This document shows, in pieces, positions 28,428 through 38,793 of a DNA stretch of 64,000 nt. Origin of the DNA: Dryomyza anilis (lineage: Eukaryota; Arthropoda; Insecta; Diptera; Dryomyzidae); the NCBI GenBank assembly GCA_951804985.1, contig OX638135.1, positions 37,255,024-37,319,023 of the forward strand, written 5' to 3'. Position 1 is the first letter of the stretch, and each line of letters begins with the position of its first letter. The notes beneath the pieces are model-generated. The model searched no databases. It saw only the letters and a program-made list of their open reading frames with translations, and was not told the DNA's origin. A program made the translations under genes and the position numbers.

Positions 28428-29582
28428 GTTTTAGTGTGGTGGGTTTTAATGTAGTAAGTTTCGGAGTGGTGAGTTTAGATGTGGTGAATTTGGAGTGGTT
28501 TAGGGTGGTGAGTTTTAGTGTGGTTAATTATAGTGTGGTGGGTTTAAGTGTGGTGAATTTTAGTGCGGTGAGTTTTAGTGTGGTGAGTTTTAGTGTATCG
28601 AAATTTGAGTGTAGTGAGTTTTAATGTGGTGAGTTTAAAAGTGGTGAATTTTAATGTGGTGAAATTTTAGTGTAGTGAGTTTTAGTGTGGTGACTTTTAG
28701 TGTGGTGAAATTTTAGTGTGGTTAGTTTAAGTGTGGTGAATTTTAGTGCGTTGAATTTTTGTGTGGTGAGTTTTAGTGTTGTGAGTTTAAGTGTGGTGAG
28801 TTTTAGTGTGCTAAGTTTTAGTGTGGTGAGTTTTGGTATGGTGAGTTTAAGTGTGGTGAGTTTTAGTGTTGTGAATTTTAGTGCGGTGAGTTTTAGTGTG
28901 GCGACATTTGAGTGTAGTGAGTTTTAGTGTGGTGAGTTTTAGTGTGGTGAGTTTTAATGTGGTGAAATTTTAGTGTGGTGAGTTTTAGTGTGGTGAGTTT
29001 TAGTGTGGTGAGTTTTAGTGTGGTGAATTTTAGTGTGGTGAGTTTTAGTGTGGTGAATTATAGTGTGGAGGGTTTTAGTGTGGTTAATTTTTTTGTTGTT
29101 GAATTTTTGTGTTGAATTTGTGTGTGGTGAGTTTTAGTGTGGTGAGTTTTAGTGTGGTGAGTTTTAGTGTCGTGAGTTTAAGTGTGGTGAGTTTTTGTGT
29201 GGTGAGTTTTAGTGTGGTGAGTTTTAGTGTAGTGAGTTTTAGTGTGGTGAATTTTAGTGTGGTGAGTTTTAGTGTGGTGAATTATAGTGTGGAGGGTTTA
29301 AGTGTGGTTAATTTTTTTTTTGTTGAATTTTTGTGTTGAATTTTAGTGTGGTGAGTTTAAGTGTGGTGAGTTTTTGTGTGGTGAGTTTTAGTGTGGTGAG
29401 TTTAAGTGTGGTGAGTTTTTGTGTGGTGAGTTTTAGTGTGGTGAGTTTTAGTGTGGTGAGTTTTAGTGTGGTGAGTTTTAGTGTGGGGAGTTTTAGTGTG
29501 GTGAGTTTTAGTGTGGTGAGTTTTAGTGTGGTGAATTATAGTGTGGTGAGTTTTAGTTTGGTTAGTTTTAGTGTGGTGAGTT
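28428..29582. repeat. 15-bp G/T-rich minisatellite, unit 6
   Basis: About 1.15 kb, unduplicated form with the GTGGGGAGT variant, followed by the T-rich tail shared by all units. Confidence 0.95.
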
Positions 29583-29878
29583 TGTTTTTCTTTTTCTTTC
29601 CTTTTTTTGTTTTTCATTTAGTTTGGATTGTGGTTTTATGTGATTGGTTTTGTTTTTGTATTTTTGCTTTTGTTTTGTGTTGTGCTTTTGCTTTTTTGTT
29701 TTTAATTTTTTTTTTGTATTTGAAGTTTTGTTTTATGTTCGTAGCTGGTGAAAGTGCCGAGTTATATCGTGTTTAGGTTGCATGGGAGGTGCCACGGCTC
29801 TTTGTCGAATCCCGCCCATATATAGCCTATCATTCCTTCCAGACCATACCGCCTATGTGGTAAAAATTTCAAGACAAT

Positions 29879-30395
<517 letters not shown>

Positions 30396-30662
30396 GTAAA
30401 ATATATTAATAAAAAAAGTAAATAAAATAAATTATGAAAAATATTTGTTATTTTTTTCATTGTTGTATGCCATCCAATGAGAGAATGCTGCTTTTATTGA
30501 ATTCTTCTTTCTCTTATATACAGACCTTTTTGTAATAAAAAAATATACATTGTTCTCTCGCAGTCATGGCATATTAGCTTTATGTCGTTTAATGAGAAAT
30601 TCATATAAAACACTTCCACAAAATAAAACTTTCAGATAGTATTGAATAAACTTCAACCAACA

Positions 30663-31341
30663 ATGTCGCTATTAAATCAATTAAACGAATGTACCAATAC
30701 TGTGGGTCTCGGATATACAAAAGTGGACTCTCTTAAAATAGGTGTTGAGTATTCCATAACGGGATGTAAAATTAAAGAAACTCAATAATAATAATAATAA
30801 TAATAATAATAGTTTGGCGCTACGGTCTTGTACAGAACTTCGGCCGAGCTCTCTCACCATTTTGAGCTGTGCGTGTTATATTTGTACTCAAAGTGGTGGG
30901 ACCTACAGTTTATTGCCAAATCCGAACGGCGGGTGAGAGCTTTTCATAGGCAATGTTTTATTCTCGTAGGTTTGCCATTTACTGACGAGAGGTAGCGCGG
31001 TATAGAAAAATGTTTCTATGAAAAGATGTTGTTAGCCCCAGTCCAGGCTTGAACCGGGGACCTTTCGACTCGCAGTCCAACGCACTAACCACTGAGCTAC
31101 CGCGGCTACAGAAACTCAATACGGAGAGTAAATTTCACTTCATTTAATGGATGAAGATGATACGTCATTGTGGATTTTACTGCGAAAAATAATTGGACAA
31201 GTTTTTCAAACGAAAAATCCTTACAAAAAACTAAAAGATAGCGGAATACAAGGAGTCATTTTCAAAGGTCGAGACAAAGCCATATATAACATGGCAGTAT
31301 TTGAATTTATAGCAAAGAAAATAAATTTTGATCATAATTAA
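30663..31341 (+). pseudogene. Polinton plus-strand small gene, split by a SINE
   Basis: The frame starts MSLLNQLNEC at 30663 and reads 42 codons to KETQ, where a SINE (30788-31109) is inserted. After the duplicated target AGAAACTCAATA (30776-30787 and 31110-31121) the same frame resumes, meets a TAA at 31129 and continues from 31147 to FDHN at 31341. Without the SINE the product would be about 115 residues. The layout resembles short hypothetical genes seen near one end of arthropod Polintons, but I cannot name a function. Two independent lesions (SINE and stop) show that it is dead. Confidence 0.6.
30788..31109 (-). mobile_element. tRNA-derived SINE, copy 1
   Basis: Read on the minus strand it begins with a tRNA-like head (GCCGCGGTAGCTCAGTGG A box; CCCCGGTTCAAGCC B box), continues with a body of about 220 bp and ends in an (ATT)n tail, seen on the plus strand as the (AAT)n run just after 30787. 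A 12-bp target duplication AGAAACTCAATA flanks it. The full body matches the copy at 44620-44932. Confidence 0.9.
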
Positions 31342-31417
31342 TAAAATATAAATAGTATATATAACAAATAAAAAATATTAAAAGAAAAAAAAAAACATTG
31401 TTTTAATTTATTTCAGT

Positions 31418-31816
31418 TTATTTTTTGCTTTTCTTATTTTTGAAGTTTTTCTTATACAATTTTAAAACATTTACATCATTATACTTATAATTAGTTTTAT
31501 TAAACAATTTAAGAAAATTTTGAAGGTTTTTTTTCTTGCTTTTGAATAAAGCAAATAAACAGCAGTAGTATCCACAAGTGTTGGAAAAATCACCTTGAAT
31601 TCGTTGTTTATTATAAATAAATTTTTTACTATTTTTGCAATTTTACTAAAATGCAATCCAATGAGAACCTGGAGCATAAGAAGGATCAGTATTTGCTATT
31701 ATAATAGCTGGTTTCGTTATTGTTTTTGGCAATTGATCTGACGCAAACACCCCCTTGAAATATCGTCTGATGAAAGTATTTTTACTCAGATCATTTCTTA
31801 TTTGCAAAGTATTCAT
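31418..31816 (-). pseudogene. PRO: Polinton adenain-like cysteine protease (PRO), degenerate
   Basis: The minus-strand start MNTLQIRNDL at 31816 overlaps the last codons of the capsid gene in another frame. It is followed by FKGVFASDQLPK and a GSHWIAF block, which in adenain/Ulp1-like proteases carries the catalytic His. Two consecutive stops follow (about 31645). The frame resumes with a NTCGYYCCLF block that matches the catalytic Cys region, and ends at TAA 31418. At about 130 codons it is far shorter than the usual 180-220, so the middle with the catalytic Asp/Glu is deleted. In Polintons this protease is inferred to mature the capsid proteins, and its place next to the capsid gene fits. 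Dead by deletion and stops. Confidence 0.75.
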
Positions 31817-33018
31817 ATTTATAAAGTAACTCGAACGTTTCGATTTCGGTCAATGTCAGCATAGAATCATATTCGCTATAAACAATGCAAGTTATAGCCT
31901 CTTCTAATGGTTTAGCAAATCTTCCTTCGATTCTAATGGTTCCTTGATTTAATAAGTTTGCACACATGTGGGTATTAGATTGATCAGCAGTAAGATTAAA
32001 TGCTAGAATGAAAAATCCATTATCAAACAAGTCCTTAGTTATATGATTTCCTTTATCGAAATATTTAGTTCCATTCCCCTTGAAAAGCAAATTGTATCCT
32101 CTTGTGCTCATACCATTGTTTTTTTTGATAATCAAATTCTAATAGTTGAGAAGGTACTTGGACTCCATTAATTGATAGATTAAATCGTTGTAAATTAAAA
32201 TGTTTAAATTCAAAAGGATTGAGTTTTCTATCTCCTGTATATGCTTTATTTGACACCATACAAAATTATAAATAGTTGGGTAGCTGTCCAATTACCACAT
32301 TATCAATTGATAGAGAGTGATTGCCTGGATAACGTGTGAATGACTTTACTTCTACTCTGCTGTATGGATATACAGCGTTTTTGTTTTGTAACACCTTATG
32401 ATGAGCGAGAAGTATTCCTGGATTAATTGTAACATGATTCATAAATAATTGAGCCTCCAAAATTTTAAGTGATGATTCGCCAGTTGTTTCTAGAATATAA
32501 AATGCAGATTTCTCTAAATTGAATGTAAGTCTCAAATCTACATTGTTCAGCAATAATTTTGTTTGATTTAAAATATCTCCATGCACTTTTCCATATAGTT
32601 CAACTTTATTACTTTTTTGGAAAATGATTTTTAGGGTGTCTAATGCAGTGTTACTGGCCGAATCAACAGCAGTATCTGGATACCAACCTGAGTTGGTTAA
32701 ATGTGTTTTACTGGCATCCGTCCCATAGTTTAATAGAGTTTGTATATAGGATCGATAATGATAGTTATTATCGCTCTGCGAAATCAATACATTGTTTAAA
32801 TATACTGAAGAGCTCCTGAATATTGAGTGAAGAATATTATTAACTACTACACTAGACAAATCTCGATATGTTTCACCATTTCCTAGGCACACAAATTCAA
32901 TTGTCCCAGCATTATCTAAAGATGCAATCGGATTATATGCGACTTCTTCCGTACGCAAAATACAATTTTGAATTGGAAGAGATTCAAATAAATCAAGTTC
33001 ACTTTTCATGCACTCCAT
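31791..33018 (-). pseudogene. MCP: Polinton major capsid protein (double jelly-roll), with stop and frameshift
   Basis: The frame begins MECMKSELDLFESLPIQ at 33018. It has the arthropod Polinton capsid N-terminal pattern: SLPIQ, then a GTIEFVCLGNGETYRDL block, then NNVLISQSDNNYHYRSYIQTL. A TAA at 32266 interrupts it, the same frame resumes at 32259 (KAYTGDRKLNPFEFKHFNL, SINGVQVP), and a one-base-type frameshift near 32130 passes it into the last frame, which ends FANKK at 31791. Total length of about 409 residues is close to related capsid proteins. The product would form the icosahedral shell. Followed directly by the overlapping protease gene. Confidence 0.8.
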
Positions 33019-33034
33019 TTTTATGTTTTTATTT

Positions 33035-33292
33035 TTATGAGAAAATATCGTTTGTTAAGTTTTTCTTCCTTCCAAAGTCATTAATAATAGATTTTCCAGG
33101 TTCAATAGCTTGATTTTTTACAACATTGAAGCCCGAAAGAAATAAAGGTTTTAAATTTCTATACAATCCAGCAAAGAATGATCCAATTCCTCTACCTTGC
33201 TGAACTAATCTCGGGGTTATGTACAGTGTTCCAATATGACTTATTCCGGATACAGATTGATTAAGATAGTACTGAGTATATAGTTGCTCCAT
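33035..33292 (-). CDS. Polinton small virion protein with GIGSF motif (minor capsid, pX-like)
   Basis: Uninterrupted 85-residue frame lying 16 bases upstream of the capsid gene on the same strand. Residues 30-50 (VQQGRGIGSFFAGLYRNLKP) match the G-x-GIGSF-x-GL-[FY]-R hallmark of a small Polinton structural protein compared with adenovirus minor core/capsid polypeptides. It also ends in DIFS, like related proteins. It is shorter than usual (110-150), and the lysine-rich C-terminal half seems to have lost a segment, so it may be an internally deleted remnant despite the open frame. Role inferred: virion assembly or membrane interaction. Confidence 0.6.
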   Translation of the reverse strand: MEQLYTQYYLNQSVSGISHIGTLYITPRLVQQGRGIGSFFAGLYRNLKPLFLSGFNVVKNQAIEPGKSIINDFGRKKNLTNDIFS

Positions 33293-33338
33293 GACTTGTT
33301 GTTTTAAATATGAGTATATTATTAGAGTTCATCGTCAT

Positions 33339-33800
33339 TTATAGTCTTTTATTTATTTTTCGGAAGTGAAGAGTAAGATATATTGGTACACTGCTTGGTT
33401 TAAAATGAGTTTTACGTCCATTTAGATCAGTTATTAGAATAGAAACATCCTTAATTGTTAATATTTCAAGTGGTTAGTATTTTACCAATGAAAATCCTAG
33501 TAGTTGTCTAATTCCATTGTAAACTATCACCTTCAAACATCTTAAATTTGTGTCACCAACACATCTAGGTTTAATTATATCAGTATACACCAGTAAAATG
33601 TCTGGTACTAAAACTTCTGCTACACTCGTATCTATATGTCGATGATTTACAAATATTTCAGTAAGTCCAACTTCCCAATCTTCGGTTATTTGCGTAGAAA
33701 TATTTATTATGTTGGTGAATGCAGATTGTACATTTTTAGTGTATACACTCATAGAGTTATTACTCATAAGCGTAACAAAAAATTCGCATAAGTTGTTCAT
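33339..33800 (-). pseudogene. Polinton penton-like minor capsid protein, one in-frame stop
   Basis: The likely start is MNNLCEFFVTLMS at 33800; an upstream in-frame extension to 33839 looks non-native. Blocks typical of the Polinton penton protein follow in order: ITEDWEVGLTEI, a VYTDIIKPRCVGD block and a C-terminal YLTLHFRKI block ending at 33339. A single TAA at 33474 cuts the frame after GFSLVKY, but the reading frame is otherwise preserved. About 153 codons are visible against roughly 220-250 expected, so some sequence is also missing between the blocks. It would occupy the capsid vertices. Confidence 0.68.
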
Positions 33801-33855
33801 TATGGCGTATATCAACATGTAATAAATCTTTTTACTCAATGTTGTATTTTATATT

Positions 33856-34546
33856 CTATAATGTTATCCACTCAACGTCGTTTTCACCATATTGCACCGA
33901 TTTCATAGTCTGCTTAACTTTATATGGTTGACTTAAAACTCGATATTTTTTATCTTTTTTCTTTAATGTAGCTCTAGTTAGTTTCAAATACTGTTTTTTT
34001 CTAGGATTGTCCACAGTACTATTTAAATTTGGTGTCATATCCAAAAACGTTTCGTTTTACTTTTTTGGGAGTTGGTGTAGTCGGAACATCAGCTTTATTT
34101 TTCTTGTATTTATTAAGTGTTGCGGAGACTTGAGTTTTTTTAGGGTTAACCGTTTTACTACTATATATAATTTCTTCATTTTCATTATTTCGGTCCAAAG
34201 ATTTCTGATCATCACTATGTGACAATGGTATCGAATTTATATTATCTGAACTGTGCTCATTAGTAAAATCACTTGTCTGAGTTCCAATGTCTTTTCTGTC
34301 GTATACTTGTTCACCTTCATTATTTACTTCTAATTGTTAAGGAAGTTTCAAATTGCGTTTTAAATGAAAATATTTGTTTAGTTCTTGTTGAATACTTAAC
34401 CATTTATAAAAGTCAGTTACATTTTTATTTGAAAATATTGGTAAAAGTTTTCGATTTAAAAATATTGATGCAGAAGAGTCATTTAAAATCATATTATATG
34501 TATTTGGATGTATTAATAAAATTTTATTTAATTTCAATTTAGACAT
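33856..34546 (-). pseudogene. Polinton basic protein of unknown function, stop plus frameshift
   Basis: Starts MSKLKLNKILLIHPNTY at 34546. The segment up to LKRNLKLP includes FLNRKLLPIF and DFYKWLSIQQELNKYF. A TAA at 34337 interrupts it, but the same frame continues without another stop through an acidic stretch and a Lys/Pro-rich stretch (TPTPKKVKRN). A frameshift near 34035 shifts to the last frame, rich in Lys/Arg, ending NDVEWITL at 33856. This makes one gene of about 230 residues. Position between penton and ATPase suggests a structural or DNA-binding virion component. The function is not established; the basic tail is my only direct clue. Confidence 0.5.
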
Positions 34547-34803
34547 TTTCAATTAATTTTCCAATTACTCCGGACAGCAGTGAAGAAATAAGCACTGTTA
34601 AGAATCCTTCTTTCTGAATAAGAACTTTTCGTTTCGAGCTCAGTGATCACTTTGAGCAGGCCAGACATCTAATTCCTTTTTTATACTTTTCTAAATATTG
34701 CTTATCATAATTTTTAACTTATTATTTCCTCTGAGGGTATTATGAGAAATTTCTGCTATGGTGTTAATCAGATCAGGAGATTCGTTTTTCAATATAGCTT
34801 TTC

Positions 34804-35502
34804 TCAATTTTGTATCAGCATTTTTGATCGTACAAAATATGCATGTTTTCCTTCAATCGCTTTAGATTCTTTTTGTAAACCATTTTCACTGGTATCGCAG
34901 TAACAATAACAAAAATCTTTATCAAAAATATTTGTTCGATATCTTAATAGATCATTTACACTTTGAGTAAGATCAATTAGTAAATAGCCATGTGGTTCAT
35001 CGGTAACCTCTTTATATATCCTCATCAACTCTTTTGAATTTTCAGGACAAATTTGTCTGGCCAAGTGCTGAAATTTTAGTTTATCCCGAGGATTCTTAAA
35101 TACAACAATATATTTTGTATTTAATGAAATGTCTCGAGTATGGGAAGATTTATGAAAAATATTTTGAGTTACAACAATTATAGACAAATTTCGATGATGT
35201 GATCCTTTTGTAAAAAGTTCACATATTTCTTTATTGAATGCTCCCATCATTAGATCATCCAAAATAATAAGAACTGGTTCATTTAATTCATTTTCGAAAT
35301 TATCAGGTATTCCTTTAAAATATTCAATATTTTTAAACGACGGCTTTGCATGTTCTTCTCCATAACACCAAATGACTCTATTAATATGCTTGCTAATCAA
35401 TATATCTCTGTTTTCTAATAAATTCTTCAAAAATGTAGTTTTTCCTGAACCTGATGGTCCGCTAATTAGCATTGTGAATGGATGAAAAAATTGATAAAAC
35501 AT
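34804..35502 (-). CDS. ATP: Polinton packaging ATPase (FtsK/HerA, A32-like)
   Basis: Uninterrupted 232-residue frame, normal length for the family. Walker A is at residues 15-22 (GPSGSGKT), Walker B at 78-83 (LIILDD), and a TQN sensor at 112-114. A conserved RDISLNTKYIVVFKNPRD block follows at 123-140, all as in A32-like DNA-packaging ATPases of Polintons and related viruses. It would pump the element's DNA into the capsid. The ATG start is at 35502, with the Walker A close to the N-terminus as usual. This is the only clearly recognisable Polinton enzyme here without a lesion. Confidence 0.9.
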   Translation of the reverse strand: MFYQFFHPFTMLISGPSGSGKTTFLKNLLENRDILISKHINRVIWCYGEEHAKPSFKNIEYFKGIPDNFENELNEPVLIILDDLMMGAFNKEICELFTKGSHHRNLSIIVVTQNIFHKSSHTRDISLNTKYIVVFKNPRDKLKFQHLARQICPENSKELMRIYKEVTDEPHGYLLIDLTQSVNDLLRYRTNIFDKDFCYCYCDTSENGLQKESKAIEGKHAYFVRSKMLIQN

Positions 35503-35548
35503 TTTATATGATTGAACTATATAATACGAATGAAAGACATTTTTGATT

Positions 35549-35902
35549 TCATATTTTATATATATTAATTAAATTAATGTGTGTACTAAACCTAATTCTT
35601 AAATATAACTTCATAAGTTTTTCAATCTTTTCACAGGTATACTTGAAGTATGAACATTCGCAGGTATCTGGTCCGCATGTTGTTTCATTTTTAGACCAAG
35701 AACAACATACATATTGTTTTTCATTAGTTGAATTCACCTTTTCCATATACTGATATAGCTTTAAAGATTCGATGTGATCTAAAATATCCAATTTAGGATC
35801 CTCAAATAAGACATTTTCAAACTCATTTAAAAAACGTTTAACAGTCAATAGATCCATGTCCGGAGTGTAAAATATTTTACGTGTATCTTCGCTAAAATTC
35901 AA
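35549..35902 (-). CDS. Unnamed Polinton-region ORF, Cys-rich C-terminal half
   Basis: Open frame upstream of the ATPase on the same strand with a 46-base gap. The first codon at 35902 is TTG and the first ATG gives MDLLTVKRFL at about 35857, so the start is uncertain. The C-terminal half has six cysteines (CCSW, TCGPDTCECSYFKYTC), which could bind metal or form disulfides. I do not recognise it. Its position among virion genes suggests a Polinton gene, but it might be an extended remnant. Confidence 0.4.
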   Translation of the reverse strand: MNFSEDTRKIFYTPDMDLLTVKRFLNEFENVLFEDPKLDILDHIESLKLYQYMEKVNSTNEKQYVCCSWSKNETTCGPDTCECSYFKYTCEKIEKLMKLYLRIRFSTHINLINIYKI

Positions 35903-36026
35903 AACTTTACTAAAATTAATCGACTATACATTCAGAACTTAATTATATAAAATAAAAGACGAATGATATTTAGTATACATATATATATATATATTATATA
36001 ATGTTTTCATACTATTATATAATGAT

Positions 36027-36542
36027 TTAGACAACAATTTCACAATATTCATTATAGCAAAAGTAGTTTTTTTCCAAGTGCACAAAAATTTTTAAAACAT
36101 TATTAAGAGCGCATTTGTATCTAAAATCCGTATGTAACTGACAATTTGTAAAATAGTTTGGTAAATTAACTAAACTCGTATCAAGTTTAACAATAATTAT
36201 TTTAGATGATACAAATCTCTCTAGGAAATCTTTTTTGTGCTGTCCTACAACAAAAATTGTAGTATATTTCTTGAGCGGTTCCAGAATATCTGCAACATTT
36301 AAATATTCGATGAATCCCTCTGACCAATCCAGTCCGTTAATATGTCGTTTGCAGAACAAATGTCTCCGTTTCGATGCGATATCTAATTCATTATATGAAT
36401 ATGGTGATTTAAAAAGGTAGTAGTTAGGTATTACTGAAACTCCACTCATATACGCCAACTCTTTAATGAATACTTGATTGCCGTTTCCAGTTATATATTG
36501 GAAATCTACAAATACAACCTTTCCTTTATCAACTGCGTTCAT
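36027..36542 (-). CDS. Unnamed Polinton-region protein, possible RNase H-fold
   Basis: Intact 171-residue frame from ATG at 36542 (MNAVDKGKVVFVDFQYITGN). The N-terminal KGKVVFVDFQYI looks like a first beta strand with an acidic residue, as in RNase H-fold or DEDD exonuclease-like proteins. Later hydrophobic strands (TTIFVVGQHKKDFL, KIIIVKLDTSLVNLP) and a Cys/His-rich C-terminus fit a small alpha/beta domain. This fold assignment is inference; I see no full catalytic set. It is divergently oriented to the plus-strand gene at 36651, and its good preservation beside broken neighbours is notable. Confidence 0.5.
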   Translation of the reverse strand: MNAVDKGKVVFVDFQYITGNGNQVFIKELAYMSGVSVIPNYYLFKSPYSYNELDIASKRRHLFCKRHINGLDWSEGFIEYLNVADILEPLKKYTTIFVVGQHKKDFLERFVSSKIIIVKLDTSLVNLPNYFTNCQLHTDFRYKCALNNVLKIFVHLEKNYFCYNEYCEIVV

Positions 36543-36650
36543 TTTAAATTTGACGATATTTATTAAATAAAGTATTTTTAAATTTTTGAACTGCTTATAT
36601 AGCGAGCATGCCCCAAGAAAAAATTAGTGTTTCTTAGTTTGTTTTTAAAG

Positions 36651-37268
36651 ATGGATCAACAGACAGAAAACAAAAACATCAATCGTAATGTAAGAAAGAG
36701 ACAGGAGCATGAAATTATATTTGGATTGGATCACTATATCAGCGCCAATATTAAAATTAAGTGTGGATTTTCCATTACGCGGAACTTTAAACCAATGATA
36801 TAGCTTCAATGTAACAAGAAGAATTTCATTGGATTAGAGCGAGATGAATGGATACATCTTATGGCCTATAATGAATACATACAACTAAAACTTGATCATC
36901 ATAAGTTTCTTTCTCCAGACACTCTATTAGATCATCCCACATTACATAATTTAAATTGTGACTTTAAATATCGAAAAGGCGATGGAAAATGTACATTTTT
37001 TTTGAAGCAAAATGGTCATATTGCTGAAATAGACAATGAAGCCTGGAAGAATATAATACGTATTGGGATTTTTGTGTCATCATTTCTTTGTTGGAATTCA
37101 ATGCATCAAATTTATGTTTTTTATCATAATAACTTTATTCCGAAATGCTTTGAACTTAAAAAATTTGATGTACAGTTAAATGAATTGAATGGTATATATG
37201 ATAAAGATATAAAAATAGAATTAACTAGATTATGTTTTGAAATTACAAAAAAATGCAAAAACAAATAA
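36651..37268 (+). pseudogene. Unnamed Polinton-region plus-strand gene with one in-frame stop
   Basis: Starts MDQQTENKNINRNVRKRQ at 36651 and reads 50 codons to a TAG at 36801. The same frame continues with LQCNKKNFIGLERDEWIHLM through to the stop at 37268, about 205 residues in all. There is no frameshift. A hydrophobic stretch near IGIFVSSFLCW and several paired Cys/His residues can be seen. I do not recognise the family; it sits just upstream of the integrase in the same direction and may share its promoter region. Confidence 0.5.
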
Positions 37269-37379
37269 AAAATGATGTAAAACAATATCAACTAATCATA
37301 AAAGCAAAAGAGACAACTCTATAAATACAAATATTATATCTTTTTATTTTTAATATATAATTTTACATATTTTTTAAAA

Positions 37380-38264
37380 ATGTCCAAAGAAATAGTAGTA
37401 AATGAAATTCACAGATCTGCTAGGAAACATTTTCCTAGAAGAAGATTTATACAAAAAGGTTTAAATGATACATGGCAAATTGATTTGGTAGAAATGATTC
37501 CGTATCATTCCCTAAACAATGGATACAAATACTTACTAACAGTCATCGATATTTTTTCTAAATTTGCATATGCCATACCAGTTAAAACTAAAAATGCCAA
37601 AGATGTGTCTACCGCAATGTTAAAAATATTAAATAATTCTAAAGTTTAACCAAAAAATATTCAATCAGATCAGGGAAAAGAGTTTTTTAATAAAGACTTT
37701 AAAAGTCTAATGAAACAATACGATATTAATCACTATCATACATATACACATATGAAAGCATCTATATGTGAAATATTTAATCGAACGTTAAAAAGTAAAA
37801 TGTGGAAAATGTTTAGTATGCAAGGGGATTACAAATGGATTAATTCATTAGATCGATTGATAAATGAATATAATAAAACCTAGCATAGAACTATTAGAAT
37901 GAAACCCGCTGAAATAACTAAAAGAAATGAAAAATTATTGTTAAAAACAATATATAATTTCCCCAAAGTATTTCCTATGCCGAAATATAATGTAGGCGAT
38001 CATGTTCGAATAAGTAAATATAAAGGTATATTTTTTAAGGGATATGAACCAAATTGGTCATATCCCTATATATTTTCTATTCAGCGGGTGAAAATAAGTA
38101 AACCAGTGACTTACATTCTATAGGATTATAAGGAAAATATAATTCAAGGGGCTTTTTATGGATTTGAACATCAAAGAGTGAGAGATAAAGATGCATATCT
38201 TATTGAAAAAAGGGGTATAAAGTGCTGGTTAAATGGTTGGGATTTAATTTTATTGCTAAACTAA
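37380..38264 (+). pseudogene. INT: Polinton retroviral-type integrase, three in-frame stops
   Basis: A single frame of 295 codons from MSKEIVVNEIHR at 37380 to LILLLN at 38264, with stops at 37647 (TAA), 37881 (TAG) and 38121 (TAG) but no frameshift. The DDE triad can be followed: Asp in WQIDLVEM (about residue 39), Asp in IQSDQGKEF, and Glu in ICEIFNRTLKSKMW. The C-terminal part has a KYNVGDHVRISKYKGIF-KGYEPNWS block as in retroviral-like integrases. It would catalyse insertion of the element. The core residues survive, so decay looks recent, but the three stops rule out a full product. Confidence 0.85.
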
Positions 38265-38383
38265 AATTATATAAACAACTATAAAAAGAATTCGCATAAG
38301 ATTAACGACTCATATACGTATTAACCTTGTACAGTGCTTAACCTAAAAATATAACAAAATAGTTATAATTGTATTTGGACAGG

Positions 38384-38530
38384 ATGGATTGGTTTAATAA
38401 ATAAGGATATCAACGATTATATTATTGCACATATTGTGCTAGTGATGATCATAATGCTGAAAAATGTAGAAAGAAGAAATATGATGATCTTAAAAAAGAT
38501 AAAGAGAATATTAAACCCAAGAGTTCTTAA
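38384..38530 (+). pseudogene. Mini-protein with CCHC zinc knuckle, one in-frame stop
   Basis: A frame of 49 codons starting MDWFNK with a TAA at codon 7, then GYQRLYY and the sequence CTYCASDDHNAEKC, an exact C-x2-C-x4-H-x4-C zinc knuckle, followed by a Lys-rich tail. It lies 120 bases after the integrase on the same strand. Zinc knuckles of this form bind nucleic acid in retroviral nucleocapsids. Here it is a separate tiny frame, and whether it is a Polinton gene or a detached piece of something else cannot be told by eye. Confidence 0.45.
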
Positions 38531-38676
38531 CATATTTATTTTAGAGATTATCTAAAGAATTAAAATTAATGAAATTTTTATTTAATAAAGAAATAAAATT
38601 TATAAAAAATGTTTTTTATTTAATTTTTTAATTATATTTTTATTATTATACAGTTTATTTAATTACAATTATTATA

Positions 38677-38681
<5 letters not shown>

Positions 38682-38753
<72 letters not shown>
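38682..38753. repeat. (TA)n microsatellite
   Basis: TA dinucleotide run between the convergent mini-gene and polymerase gene. The rest of 38531-38793 is AT-rich spacer without a visible gene. Confidence 0.95.
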
Positions 38754-38758
<5 letters not shown>

Positions 38759-38793
38759 CTTATATCTTATTTTATATAATGTATTACAATATA

